Position numbers and translations under genes: made by a program. The notes under the pieces are model-generated. The model saw only the letters and a program-made list of their open reading frames with translations. It searched no databases and had not been told where the DNA came from. A stretch of 63,223 nt of DNA, taken from contig JANQIT010000055.1 of the NCBI GenBank assembly GCA_028282025.1, forward strand, positions 1 through 63,223, given 5' to 3'. Source of the stretch: Hwanghaeella sp. (GTDB lineage Bacteria > Pseudomonadota > Alphaproteobacteria > UBA8366 > Aestuariispiraceae). The number at the start of each line of letters is the position of its first letter. Position 1 is the stretch's first letter. Positions 1 to 7,850 of this stretch are shown in pieces.

Positions 1-1
1 G

Positions 2-607
2 GTCAGGGGTCTCGGGGTCGTAGCGCTGCAGGTGACGCCACCTCATTACCTTTTCCGTCCCGACGACGATGTTATGGTGGCGCATTTCCGCGCCATCCAC
101 GACGCCTGCGGCCTGCCGATCCTGATCTATAACGTGGTGCCCTGGTGCTATCTGTCGCCGGATCTACTGCTGCGGATCATGGCGGAGGTTCCGGGCGTGC
201 TCGGCGTGAAACAGAGTGCCGGGGACATGAAGCTCTTCGCCGATCTGGTCCGCCGCGCCAAGCCGCAAAACCTGATCTTCAGCGCGGTCGATGCGCTGCT
301 GTATCCTTCCTACCAGTTGGGCGCGCGGGGGGCCATTGCAGCCATCCTGTCCGCCGCGCCCGGCCCGTCGGTCAAGCTTTGGGACGCCGTCATCGCCCAG
401 GATTGGGAAACCGCGCGCGACCTGCATGAGCGCCTGATGCCCCTGTGGGATGCTATCGGCGTCGACAACATGCCGTCGCTGGTGAAATACGCGCAAAATC
501 TTCAAGGCGTGAATGCGGGCGTCGCCAAGAAACCGACATCGCCCGCAACCGCAGAACAGAAGGAAACGGTGCGGGAAGCACTTAAAGGGTTGAGATTGCT
601 GGTGTAA
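2..607 (+). CDS. DapA-family aldolase/synthase, 5' truncated
   Basis: Only the last 202 residues are in the window; the frame is open to the left edge, so the true start lies outside. The visible part carries the conserved strand 'ALQVTPPHYLF', the 'YNVVP' segment with the family tyrosine, and the Schiff-base lysine in 'VLGVKQSAGD', all typical of the dihydrodipicolinate synthase / N-acetylneuraminate lyase TIM-barrel family. Members split or condense pyruvate with aldehydes. The exact substrate cannot be read from this fragment. No lysine-biosynthesis neighbour is seen, and the nearby aromatic and transport genes make a catabolic aldolase or hydratase-aldolase at least as likely as true DapA. 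Confidence 0.85.
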   Translation, partial: VRGLGVVALQVTPPHYLFRPDDDVMVAHFRAIHDACGLPILIYNVVPWCYLSPDLLLRIMAEVPGVLGVKQSAGDMKLFADLVRRAKPQNLIFSAVDALLYPSYQLGARGAIAAILSAAPGPSVKLWDAVIAQDWETARDLHERLMPLWDAIGVDNMPSLVKYAQNLQGVNAGVAKKPTSPATAEQKETVREALKGLRLLV

Positions 608-865
608 TGTCAAATTTACGAATCGTACCTGCGTGCGCATTCTTTGTGCATTGAGGTTGGGGGCTGATTCTACACGGCGTGGAAACGCTGACTGCATCCA
701 TAATTCGGTTTCTTTCGTTCGTACCCAGGGGCTGCAGCGCACGTTGCGGTCTTCATTGGTCAATTGGTATCATTAACTATCTTTGATGGTGGCACGATAT
801 GATGAATCCCTGCCGCACGTTCGGTTAATAATTTTTGGATGTATTTATTGACTAAGCTGTAATTT
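608..865. other. Intergenic region, no gene seen
   Basis: About 260 bases follow the DapA-family stop before the promoter of the next gene. The first half has ordinary composition and the second half becomes clearly AT-rich. I see no convincing short gene, no tRNA and no strong hairpin followed by a T run. Confidence 0.5.
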
Positions 866-895
866 TTGAGAAATTTTTGTTTTTATTCATATAAT
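866..895 (+). promoter_or_regulatory. Predicted sigma70-type promoter for the small membrane-protein pair
   Basis: TTGAGA at 866-871 and a perfect TATAAT at 890-895 are separated by 18 bases in the AT-rich stretch just before the next gene. The expected start of transcription is near 902, which leaves only a very short leader ahead of a GTG at 915 that is preceded by a GGTGGGGG ribosome-binding-like run. Confidence 0.5.
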
Positions 896-914
896 TGAAT
901 CGGTGGGGGTAATT

Positions 915-1319
915 GTGAACTATCGTTGGATCTGGTGGCAGGTAGTTGTGCCCGTTATTGGGCCGATTGCGCTAGGCGCCGCCTTTATCGCGCTATGGTC
1001 GACCGGCGCGCGTGGCTTCGTACCCGACTACGCCAATGCCCTCGCTAACATGAGCCCGTGGGGGCTCACTTTCTACTCAATTGCGCTGCTCGGATCCACG
1101 CTCAATACGTTTTGGCCGAAACTCAGAGACCATCCAGGTTTGGGAATCGCTATGATCGTTGATGCATTAGCAGTTTGTGTTTATGCTGGTTTTATAGCGG
1201 TTTGGCGCCATGACAGTGCCTTTGTTCCGGGTGCAGAAGTGTACACGGTAACAATTATTTTGCTGGCAATAACGATTGTCACCTGCCATATAAGCTACCA
1301 AAAGGTGATAAGGCCGTAG
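915..1319 (+). CDS. Hypothetical four-helix membrane protein
   Basis: I do not recognise a family. The protein (134 residues from this start) has four hydrophobic segments, roughly residues 8-28, 48-65, 78-96 and 107-127, with short charged loops, so it is an inner-membrane protein. A GTG at 903 is also in frame, but the G-rich stretch 905-909 sits at a good ribosome-binding distance from the GTG at 915, so I prefer 915. The next gene starts 2 bases after this stop codon, so the two are very probably co-transcribed. Base composition is lower in GC than the flanks, which could mean recent acquisition. Confidence 0.6.
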   Translation: MNYRWIWWQVVVPVIGPIALGAAFIALWSTGARGFVPDYANALANMSPWGLTFYSIALLGSTLNTFWPKLRDHPGLGIAMIVDALAVCVYAGFIAVWRHDSAFVPGAEVYTVTIILLAITIVTCHISYQKVIRP

Positions 1320-1320
1320 A

Positions 1321-1545
1321 ATGGAAGACTCCTCTTCAACCGGGCGCAACACCGGCGCATCAAGCGAGAATATCAGGGCTGGTTTGTTGAGCGGCGCGGC
1401 CGTTGGGGCGGTGGCGTCCTTGGCGCTCGCGTCAGGCGGCGCTGCGGTGCCGCTCATCGCGGCAACGATTGGCGCGGCTGCTGGGGCAGGTCTGGCTTCT
1501 GTTGCCAATCAGTTACTGACGAGTACAGACTCTCAGAAAGACTGA
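1321..1545 (+). CDS. Small glycine/alanine-rich hydrophobic protein
   Basis: A 74-residue protein with a polar N-terminus (Ser/Thr/Asn-rich, residues 1-18) followed by two long Gly/Ala-rich hydrophobic segments (about 19-40 and 42-66) of the glycine-zipper kind and a short charged tail. It is packed directly behind the preceding membrane protein gene. The composition suggests membrane insertion with tight helix packing; small pore, holin-like or bacteriocin-like proteins look similar, but nothing in the sequence proves such a role. No homologous family is recognised. Confidence 0.55.
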   Translation: MEDSSSTGRNTGASSENIRAGLLSGAAVGAVASLALASGGAAVPLIAATIGAAAGAGLASVANQLLTSTDSQKD

Positions 1546-1642
1546 TCTTCGACACTCGGCTTTTTACCCTGATCGGTTCTTCATTCAATCGAATGAAAAG
1601 CTAACGTCTGTCACTGCACGTTGGACGTAAGACCGGTCGTCC

Positions 1643-2344
1643 CTAGACCCCCAGATACCGATCCGTCAGCGTCTCGTCTCCCAGCAGTTCTTCGGAACTG
1701 CCGGTCCAGACCACCGCGCCCTTTTCGACGATGTAATGGCGGTCGGCGATGCGGGCGAGATCGGCGATGTTCTTGTCGATCACCAGGATCGCCTGACCTG
1801 CTTCCTTCAGCCGTTGCAGCACATCCCAGATGTCGTGGCGGATCAGGGGCGCGAGACCTTCGGTTGCTTCGTCCAGGATTAGCAGTTTCGGATTGGTCAT
1901 CAGGGCGCGGCCGATGGCGAGCATCTGCTGCTCCCCGCCGGACAGCAGGTTCGCCATGCCGTCCTTCCGGGAGGCGAGCGGGGGGAAGAATTCGAAGATG
2001 CTCTGAAGCGTCCAGGGCGACGCACGGCCGGACCGGTTCGCGCTGGTGGCGATCAGATTCTCGGTGACCGTGAGGTTTGGGAAGACCTGGCGGCCTTCCG
2101 GCACCAGGCCGAGCCCCGCCTGGGCGACGGTATAGGACGGCGCGCCGAATAAATCCCGTCCTTCAAAGGTAATCTCGCCCCGGGCCGGGGGGGTGATCCC
2201 CATGATCGAATGTACGGTCGTGGTCTTGCCCATGCCGTTGCGGCCGATCAGGGTCACGACCTCGCCGGTATTGATGTCCAGCGACATGCCGAACAGGGCC
2301 TGCGAGGCGCCGTAGAAGGTTTCCAATCCGCTGACTTTCAACAT
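1643..2344 (-). CDS. livF: Branched-chain-type ABC importer ATPase LivF
   Basis: Cytoplasmic ATP-binding subunit of a HAAT-family importer. It shows Walker A 'GRNGMGKTT', the signature 'LLSGGEQQM' and Walker B 'LLILDEATEGLAP'; the 'EATEGLAP' form is typical of LivF rather than LivG. The 233-residue product fits the family. The start chosen, MLKVSGLETFYG, lies 1 base after the livG stop; an upstream in-frame extension has no LivF-like residues and overlaps livG. Last gene of binding protein-livH-livM-livG-livF. The neighbouring aromatic catabolic genes suggest an aromatic acid substrate rather than leucine, but this is inference. Confidence 0.93.
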   Translation of the reverse strand: MLKVSGLETFYGASQALFGMSLDINTGEVVTLIGRNGMGKTTTVHSIMGITPPARGEITFEGRDLFGAPSYTVAQAGLGLVPEGRQVFPNLTVTENLIATSANRSGRASPWTLQSIFEFFPPLASRKDGMANLLSGGEQQMLAIGRALMTNPKLLILDEATEGLAPLIRHDIWDVLQRLKEAGQAILVIDKNIADLARIADRHYIVEKGAVVWTGSSEELLGDETLTDRYLGV

Positions 2345-2345
2345 G

Positions 2346-3095
2346 TCAGGCGGCCTCCTCGCCCAGATAGGCGCGTTTGACGTCTTCGTTGCGGCGGATC
2401 TCTTCCGGGGTTCCGGTGGCGATGATGCTGCCATAGACAAGCACCGAGATGCGGTCGGCGAGTGCAAAGACCGCATCCATGTCATGCTCGATCAGCAGCA
2501 TGGTTTTTTCGCCTTTCAGACCGTTGAGGATTTCGACCATGCGCTGGCTTTCCTCCGGTCCCATGCCGGCCATCGGTTCGTCCAGCAACAGCAGCGTGGG
2601 GTCGGTGGCGAGCGCCATGGCGATTTCCAACTGGCGGTGCTCGCCGTGGGAGACCGTGGTCGCGGTCAAATCCGCCTTCTCCGCCAGGCCCACCGATTGC
2701 AGCATCGCCATGGCGGGTTCGGTCAGCCGTTTATCGGCGCGCGCCGGCGCCCAGAAACGGAAGGAATGGCCGTCATGCGCCTGGATCGCCAGCATGACAT
2801 TGTCCAGCAATGTCATATCCTGAAAGACGCTGGTGATCTGGAAAGAACGGGCGAGGCCGAGATGCGCCCGCGCGGGCATGGAGAGTTTCGTAATATCCGT
2901 ACCGTTGAAGACGACTTCACCGGAATCCGGCGTCATCTCCCCGGACAATTGTGAAATCAAGGTGGTCTTGCCGGCCCCGTTCGGACCGATGATCGCGTGC
3001 AGCTCGCCGGCCATGACGTCCAGGCTGACATGCGCGGTCGCGTTGACGCCGCCGAAGCTTTTGTTCAGGTCGCGGACTTCGAGCAACATGGTCAT
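2346..3095 (-). CDS. livG: Branched-chain-type ABC importer ATPase LivG
   Basis: Second cytoplasmic ATPase of the importer, 249 residues. Walker A is 'GPNGAGKTT', the signature region is 'TVSHGEHRQLEIAMAL' with His in place of the usual Gly-Gly, and Walker B is 'LLLLDEPMAGM', followed by the switch 'LIEHDMD'. The sequence begins MTMLLEVRDLNKSFGG; its ATG overlaps the livM stop by 4 bases (ATGA), which settles the start and implies translational coupling. It would pair with LivF to drive LivH/LivM. Confidence 0.93.
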   Translation of the reverse strand: MTMLLEVRDLNKSFGGVNATAHVSLDVMAGELHAIIGPNGAGKTTLISQLSGEMTPDSGEVVFNGTDITKLSMPARAHLGLARSFQITSVFQDMTLLDNVMLAIQAHDGHSFRFWAPARADKRLTEPAMAMLQSVGLAEKADLTATTVSHGEHRQLEIAMALATDPTLLLLDEPMAGMGPEESQRMVEILNGLKGEKTMLLIEHDMDAVFALADRISVLVYGSIIATGTPEEIRRNEDVKRAYLGEEAA

Positions 3096-4042
3096 GCGCC
3101 TTCTCCCCGTTTGAGCAGACCTGAAATCCCGCCTTTGGCGAACAACACCACCGCGATCAGCAGGATGCCGAAGGGCAGGTGCCAGTAGATCGTCCAGGAA
3201 GAGAGCACCTCTTCCAGGAAGAGGAAGGCGACGACGCCGTAGACAGGTCCGAACAATGTGCCGGTCCCGCCCAGCACGACCATGAAGATCAACTCGCCCG
3301 ACCGTGTCCAATCCATCATTTCCGGGCTGATGAAGGTGGTGAAGTTACCCAATAGCGCGCCGGCATAGCTGCAAATCGCGCCGGAGATTACATAGGCGGT
3401 CAAACGGTAGCGATAGGTCGGATAGCCCAGGGCCGCCATCCGGCGGTCGTTCGAGCGCGATCCCCGGATCACCATGCCGAAGCGGGAATTCATCAGGCGG
3501 TAAACCAGATAAACCGCAGCCCCGAGGGACACGAGGCAGACATAGTACAAGGTCCAGGGATCGTGCAGATCGATCAGTCCGCCGAATTCGCTGCGGCCAT
3601 AGATCGAAAGCCCGTCGTCCCCGCCATACTCTTCAATCGAGACCATCGCGAAGAACATCATCTGCGCGAAGGCCATGGTGATCATGATGAAATGGACGCC
3701 CTTGGTGCGCAGGCTGATCAGCCCGGTGACAAAGGCGAACAGCGCGCCCATGGCCACCGCAAGCAGGATGTGGGTGACGCCGTCGAAATTGTCGTAATGC
3801 GCCGGAATGCCGACCGCATAAGCGCCGATGCCCAGGAACGCCGCGTGCCCGAAAGAAACCATGCCGCCATAACCCAGGATCAGGTTAAGGCTGACGGCGG
3901 CGATCCCGAGGATCACCACACGCGTCGCGACATCCAGCCAGAACGGCTTGTCCAGCACGTCGATGACAAAGGGGGTGACGGCCAGGAGCGCCAGGATCGC
4001 AAGCCCAAACCAGGTGCTCCGGAAACGTGGACGGAAGGTCAT
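3092..4042 (-). CDS. livM: Branched-chain-type ABC importer permease LivM
   Basis: Inner-membrane permease of 316 residues with about eight to ten hydrophobic helices. The family stretch 'LNLILGYGGMVSFGHAAFLGIGAYAVG' region (about residues 53-80) and the late 'VVLGGTGTLFGPVYGV' segment identify it as LivM. It lies 15 bases behind livH and overlaps livG by 4 bases. It forms the transmembrane channel with LivH. Confidence 0.93.
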   Translation of the reverse strand: MTFRPRFRSTWFGLAILALLAVTPFVIDVLDKPFWLDVATRVVILGIAAVSLNLILGYGGMVSFGHAAFLGIGAYAVGIPAHYDNFDGVTHILLAVAMGALFAFVTGLISLRTKGVHFIMITMAFAQMMFFAMVSIEEYGGDDGLSIYGRSEFGGLIDLHDPWTLYYVCLVSLGAAVYLVYRLMNSRFGMVIRGSRSNDRRMAALGYPTYRYRLTAYVISGAICSYAGALLGNFTTFISPEMMDWTRSGELIFMVVLGGTGTLFGPVYGVVAFLFLEEVLSSWTIYWHLPFGILLIAVVLFAKGGISGLLKRGEGA

Positions 4043-4057
4043 GGGATAGGCAGCTTT

Positions 4058-4981
4058 CTAACGCGTTTTCGGCGGGAACAGGCCCTGCGGACGCACCGCG
4101 AGCACAATCGCCATCAGAATGTAAACCAACATGGCGGAGATCGCCGGCGCGGCTGTTTCCGCGTTCTGGTTGGTCATGAAAAGCTGCAGAAGCTGATCGA
4201 GGTAGGACCGGCCCAGCGTGTCGATCAGGCCGACGATCAACGCGCCGACAAACGCGCCTTTGATCGAGCCAATTCCGCCGATGATGATCACGACAAAGGC
4301 GATGATGATAATCTCGTTGCCCATGCCGATGCTGGCTTCGGTGATCGGGGAGATCATCATGCCGGCGATGCCCGCGATGGCCGCACCGGCGGCGAAGACC
4401 AGGGTGAACAGTTTCTTGATATCGACGCCCAGGGCCTGAACCATTGTCCGGTTCGACGCGCCCGCCCGGATCAACATGCCGATCCTTGTGTGCGAGACGA
4501 CGTAATACATGCCGAACGCCACCGCCAGGCCGACCAGAATGATTGCCACGCGGAAGGTCGGGAATTCCGCGGTTCCGGGCAGGGGCACCCGCGTGTTCAG
4601 CCAGTCGGGAATGGGAATCGCCATTCCCTCCGCGCCCCAGATCAGGTGAACGCCGGTATCGAAGATCAGGATCAGGCCGAAGGTCGCCAGCACATGGTCC
4701 AGATGGTCGCGCTGATAGAGCGGCCGTATCACGCCGATTTCGGTCAGGTATCCGACAGCGGCGGTCAGTGGAATGCCCAGGAACACGCCCAGGATGAAAC
4801 TGTCGGTCACAGCCGTGATCGTGCCGCAGATATAGGCACCGATCATATAAAAGGACCCGTGCGCCAGATTGATGAAATCCATGATCCCGAAGACCAGCGT
4901 CAAACCCGCGGCGACCAGAAACAGCAGCACGCCCAGTTGCAGCCCATTGAGGATTTGAATCAGAAGAAGACCGACGTCCAT
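4058..4981 (-). CDS. livH: Branched-chain-type ABC importer permease LivH
   Basis: Inner-membrane permease of 307 residues. 'LTLVFGIMDFINLAHG' near the N-terminus and the 'VIIIGGIGSIKGAFVGAL' segment near residue 240 are the LivH hallmarks. It follows the periplasmic binding protein gene across a 109-base spacer holding a strong hairpin, so the membrane and ATPase genes may be expressed at a lower level than the binding protein. Confidence 0.93.
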   Translation of the reverse strand: MDVGLLLIQILNGLQLGVLLFLVAAGLTLVFGIMDFINLAHGSFYMIGAYICGTITAVTDSFILGVFLGIPLTAAVGYLTEIGVIRPLYQRDHLDHVLATFGLILIFDTGVHLIWGAEGMAIPIPDWLNTRVPLPGTAEFPTFRVAIILVGLAVAFGMYYVVSHTRIGMLIRAGASNRTMVQALGVDIKKLFTLVFAAGAAIAGIAGMMISPITEASIGMGNEIIIIAFVVIIIGGIGSIKGAFVGALIVGLIDTLGRSYLDQLLQLFMTNQNAETAAPAISAMLVYILMAIVLAVRPQGLFPPKTR

Positions 4982-5038
4982 GGCGATTAAGAAAGTCTTA
5001 TTGAGAAAAGTTGGAAAGGAATTGGGTTCTTAAGGAAC

Positions 5039-5066
5039 CGGCGGCGGGCCGTGAAACCCGCCGCCG
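5039..5066 (-). terminator. GC-rich hairpin between binding protein and livH, likely attenuator
   Basis: A perfect 10-base-pair stem, CGGCGGCGGG at 5039-5048 and CCCGCCGCCG at 5057-5066, with an 8-base loop, lies between the binding-protein stop (5091) and livH. It has no long T run on the minus strand, so it is more likely an mRNA stabiliser or partial terminator than a full terminator. A second inverted repeat, GGTTC-N5-GAACC, follows at 5025-5039. Confidence 0.5.
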
Positions 5067-5090
5067 CTCCATTACGCCCGAAGGCGGACC

Positions 5091-6272
5091 TTACATTTTG
5101 CATTCGCCCGCGTAGGTATCCTGATGGTTCTCGTAAACCGTTTTCACGATCTTCGTGGTCCAGCGGCCTTCGCTGTCCTGAACCGCTTCGCGCAGATACA
5201 GGTTCTGGATCGGGAAGTGGTTGTTGCCCCAGCTCATCGCGCCGCGCGTCGGCAGTTCGCTGGTTGCCTGCAGCGCCGCGCGGATGCCGTCCTTGTTGGA
5301 CAGGTCGCCGCCGACGGCTTCCACCGCGTTCTTGATGAAGAACATCGCGTCATAGGCCTGCGCCGCGTAGAAGGACGGATAACGGCCGTACTTCGCCAGG
5401 AAGCCGTCAACGAACTTCTTGTTGCCCGCCGTGTCCAGATCCGGCGACCAGGTCTGCGTCGCGTAGGTGCCGAGCACGCCGTCCAGCCCGGCCTGCTGCA
5501 GGCGGGGAAGAGCGATCGCGTCGACCGTGAAGACCGTGTAGAGCTTCATGCTGTCGGCCAAGCCGGACTGGCTGAACTGCTTGATGAAGGCGCCGCCGGC
5601 CTTACCCGGATAGAAGACCCACATGGCCTCTGCGCCGGATGCCTTCGCTTTCGCCAGTTCGGCGGAGAAATCGAGCTGGGCGTCCTTACCCCATTTGGTC
5701 AGGTCCTTGCCCTTGATTTCGCCTTTGTAGGTGCGCTCCACCCCGGTCACCATGTTCTTGCCCGCCGCATAGTTGGGGGCCATCAGATAGACCGAGTTGA
5801 TGCCTTCCTGGTTCAATACCTCGCCCAGCGCCATCGGGGTCTGGTCGTTCTGCCAGGAGACGCTGAAAAAGTTCTCGTGACAGCGCTTGCCCGCAAGCTG
5901 CGACGGGCCGGCATTGGCGGTGATCAGAAATTTGCCGCCGTTCAGAACCGACTGGGAGGACGCCAGCAGGACGTGGGACCAAATGAAGCCGGTGACGAAA
6001 TCGACATCGTCCTGCTTCACCAGCTTGTCGGCTTTCTGTTTGCCGATTTCCGGTTTGAAGCCGTCATCTTCATAGATGATCTCGACGTCCAGATTGCCCA
6101 TCTTGCCGCCGATATGCTCGTTGGCGAGGTCGAAGGCGTCTTTCATGTCGTTGCCGATGACCGCCGCCGGTGTCGTCAGCGTCGTAACGAACCCGATTTT
6201 GACGGAATCCGCCAGCGCCGGCGAGGCGAGCATCGTGGCGGCGAGCGCCATGCCCATAAAGCTCTTCTTCAT
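5091..6272 (-). CDS. Periplasmic substrate-binding protein of the Liv-type importer
   Basis: 393 residues with a Sec signal peptide (MKKSFMGMALAATMLASPALA, cleavage after ALA near residue 21) and a mature chain beginning 'DSVKIGFVTTLTTPAAVIG', the type I periplasmic-binding fold of the LivK/Leu-Ile-Val-binding family. 'IYEDDGFKPEIG' and 'FYAAQAYDAMFFI' are typical of members linked to aromatic or amide uptake. It is the first gene of the importer operon, which runs on the minus strand beside gentisate-pathway genes. An aromatic carboxylate ligand is a reasonable inference, not proven. Confidence 0.9.
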   Translation of the reverse strand: MKKSFMGMALAATMLASPALADSVKIGFVTTLTTPAAVIGNDMKDAFDLANEHIGGKMGNLDVEIIYEDDGFKPEIGKQKADKLVKQDDVDFVTGFIWSHVLLASSQSVLNGGKFLITANAGPSQLAGKRCHENFFSVSWQNDQTPMALGEVLNQEGINSVYLMAPNYAAGKNMVTGVERTYKGEIKGKDLTKWGKDAQLDFSAELAKAKASGAEAMWVFYPGKAGGAFIKQFSQSGLADSMKLYTVFTVDAIALPRLQQAGLDGVLGTYATQTWSPDLDTAGNKKFVDGFLAKYGRYPSFYAAQAYDAMFFIKNAVEAVGGDLSNKDGIRAALQATSELPTRGAMSWGNNHFPIQNLYLREAVQDSEGRWTTKIVKTVYENHQDTYAGECKM

Positions 6273-6405
6273 GTGTTTTCTCCCAGATCTTAGGTGACAA
6301 GCCTGTTCGTTGAACCTGTATCGTACGCGGCTTGAGATGCCGTCTTCTTTGCGCGCTGGCGGAAGAATGGCGCATTCGCCCCGGTTCTACCAGCCCAGTT
6401 GACAT

Positions 6406-7836
6406 TTATTTTACATGTAAAATTTTCTCTTCTAAAGCATTCATTCTGCTGCACTGGAGGCGCGCCTGGACCGCCGGATAGAGCGCCAGAATTCCGCCGC
6501 ACTCCGCCATTTCCTCGACATCGTTGAACATCGGCACGCCGTACCGCTGCATATGCTCGAACCAGTCCTCTTTATGGTCCAGAGTCCCCATCATGCTGTG
6601 CATGACGGGAATGCCCGCAGCTTTCGCTTTCTCCGCCAGCACGGCGATGACGGGCCCGGCGTCCACCATGAACGGCACGACATGGATCATCAGAATTGCG
6701 TCGAAATGGCTCCCGGCATGGGGCAGTGCGTTATCGAAGGCCGCGGCGAACCGGGCTTCGCGGGCGTCCGCCAGCAGATCCAACGGGTTGGCGACGGCTG
6801 CTTCCGGCGGGAATTCGGCGGTCAGCGCCTCGCTCATCTCCGGTGGAAGCCCGGGCAGAATCAAACCTTCCTGAACGGCTCTGTCGGTCGCGATAACCCC
6901 CGGGCCGCCGGAGTTGCTGAGCAAGAGGACGCGACGTCCCATGCCGCCTGGGTAATAGCCGAAACCCTTTGCGGCGATCAGCAGCCGGCGCAGGCTTTTC
7001 ACCCGGATCAGACCGGCTTCCTCGCAAAAGCCGTCGGCCTCGGCATCGCTCATCGCGGCGGCGCCGGTATGGTTCGCCGCCGCCACGCCGCCCGCGGTCG
7101 TGCGGCCGCCGATCAGGGCGACGATGGGTTTTGTTTCGGCGACCCGGCGCGCGGTGCGGATGAACCGGTCGCGGTCGTCCACGGATTCGATGTAAAGCAG
7201 AATGCCCGTCGTTTCCGCATCCCCGCCCAGATGTTCCAGATAGTCGGTTACATCCAGATGCATGGCGTTACCGACGGAAACGGCGCTGGATAGCCTGATG
7301 CCCCGGTCGTGCGCGGCGGCGATCATCTCTTCCAGTATGGCGCCCGACTGGCTGATTGCGGCGATCCCGCCGCCTGGGGGAAAGTTGCGCAGGAAAGAGG
7401 GCGCGACCGGATAATCCGCGGCCATATGCATGATCCCGGCGCAATTCGGCCCGGCGAGGGTGATCCCGTATTCTTGCGCGATCCGGCGTACCTCCGCATC
7501 GCGGGCGGCACCCTCCGGGCCAGCTTCCATGAAACCGCCCGGCAGGATCAACAGGTTCTTGTTTCCGGTTTCCCCAGCCTCCCGCACGATCCCGGCGATC
7601 AGGTCCGGCCGCACCACCACGACCACAAGATCAACGGGCGGACCGATAGCGGTGAGCGACGGAAAGGCGGTGTAACCCAGGATCTCGCCACCCTTGGGAT
7701 TGACCGGGATCAGCCGCCCCTTGAAGCCGCCGCGGATCAGATTCCGCAGCACCGCGCCGCCCGAACTGGTCGCACGTTCCCCCGCGCCGACGACGGCGAT
7801 GGATTTAGGCGCGAAAAAGGGCGACAGGTCGGTCAT
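6406..7836 (-). CDS. NDP-forming acyl-CoA synthetase alpha-type subunit
   Basis: 476 residues with an N-terminal Rossmann CoA-binding domain ('SIAVVGAGERATSSGGAVLRN' region, residues 12-34) followed by two succinyl-CoA-ligase-like domains. The 'ISQSGA' motif near residue 165 and 'ANHTGAAAM' near residue 260, which holds the phospho-histidine of ADP-forming acetyl-CoA synthetases, are both present. The ATP-grasp beta domain is absent and no separate beta gene lies nearby. Alone it may bind CoA without completing the ATP-dependent reaction. Such orphan alpha-type proteins often sit in aromatic-CoA clusters and may transfer or release CoA; here it lies between the importer and the gentisate genes. 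Confidence 0.85.
   Translation of the reverse strand: MTDLSPFFAPKSIAVVGAGERATSSGGAVLRNLIRGGFKGRLIPVNPKGGEILGYTAFPSLTAIGPPVDLVVVVVRPDLIAGIVREAGETGNKNLLILPGGFMEAGPEGAARDAEVRRIAQEYGITLAGPNCAGIMHMAADYPVAPSFLRNFPPGGGIAAISQSGAILEEMIAAAHDRGIRLSSAVSVGNAMHLDVTDYLEHLGGDAETTGILLYIESVDDRDRFIRTARRVAETKPIVALIGGRTTAGGVAAANHTGAAAMSDAEADGFCEEAGLIRVKSLRRLLIAAKGFGYYPGGMGRRVLLLSNSGGPGVIATDRAVQEGLILPGLPPEMSEALTAEFPPEAAVANPLDLLADAREARFAAAFDNALPHAGSHFDAILMIHVVPFMVDAGPVIAVLAEKAKAAGIPVMHSMMGTLDHKEDWFEHMQRYGVPMFNDVEEMAECGGILALYPAVQARLQCSRMNALEEKILHVK
6408..6423. promoter_or_regulatory. 16-bp perfect palindrome, possible operator
   Basis: ATTTTACATGTAAAAT is a perfect palindrome that overlaps the end of the NDP-forming CoA-ligase gene and lies about 135 bases upstream of the binding-protein start, in the only sizeable gap of this minus-strand block. 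It could be a dimeric regulator site or part of a weak terminator. No regulator is tied to it. Confidence 0.3.
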
Positions 7837-7850
7837 CGGGAAGGGGAAAA

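Noticed and set aside
3563-4990. Long plus-strand open frame (475 codons) across the liv permease genes
   Set aside because: It is antisense to livH/livM, whose proteins are clearly recognisable. The translation is a low-complexity D/H/Q/R-rich chain typical of antisense reading of GC-rich membrane genes.
5039-5066. Considered as a full rho-independent terminator
   Set aside because: No T run follows on the coding strand, and livH must be expressed with its binding protein; an attenuator or stabilising hairpin is more likely.
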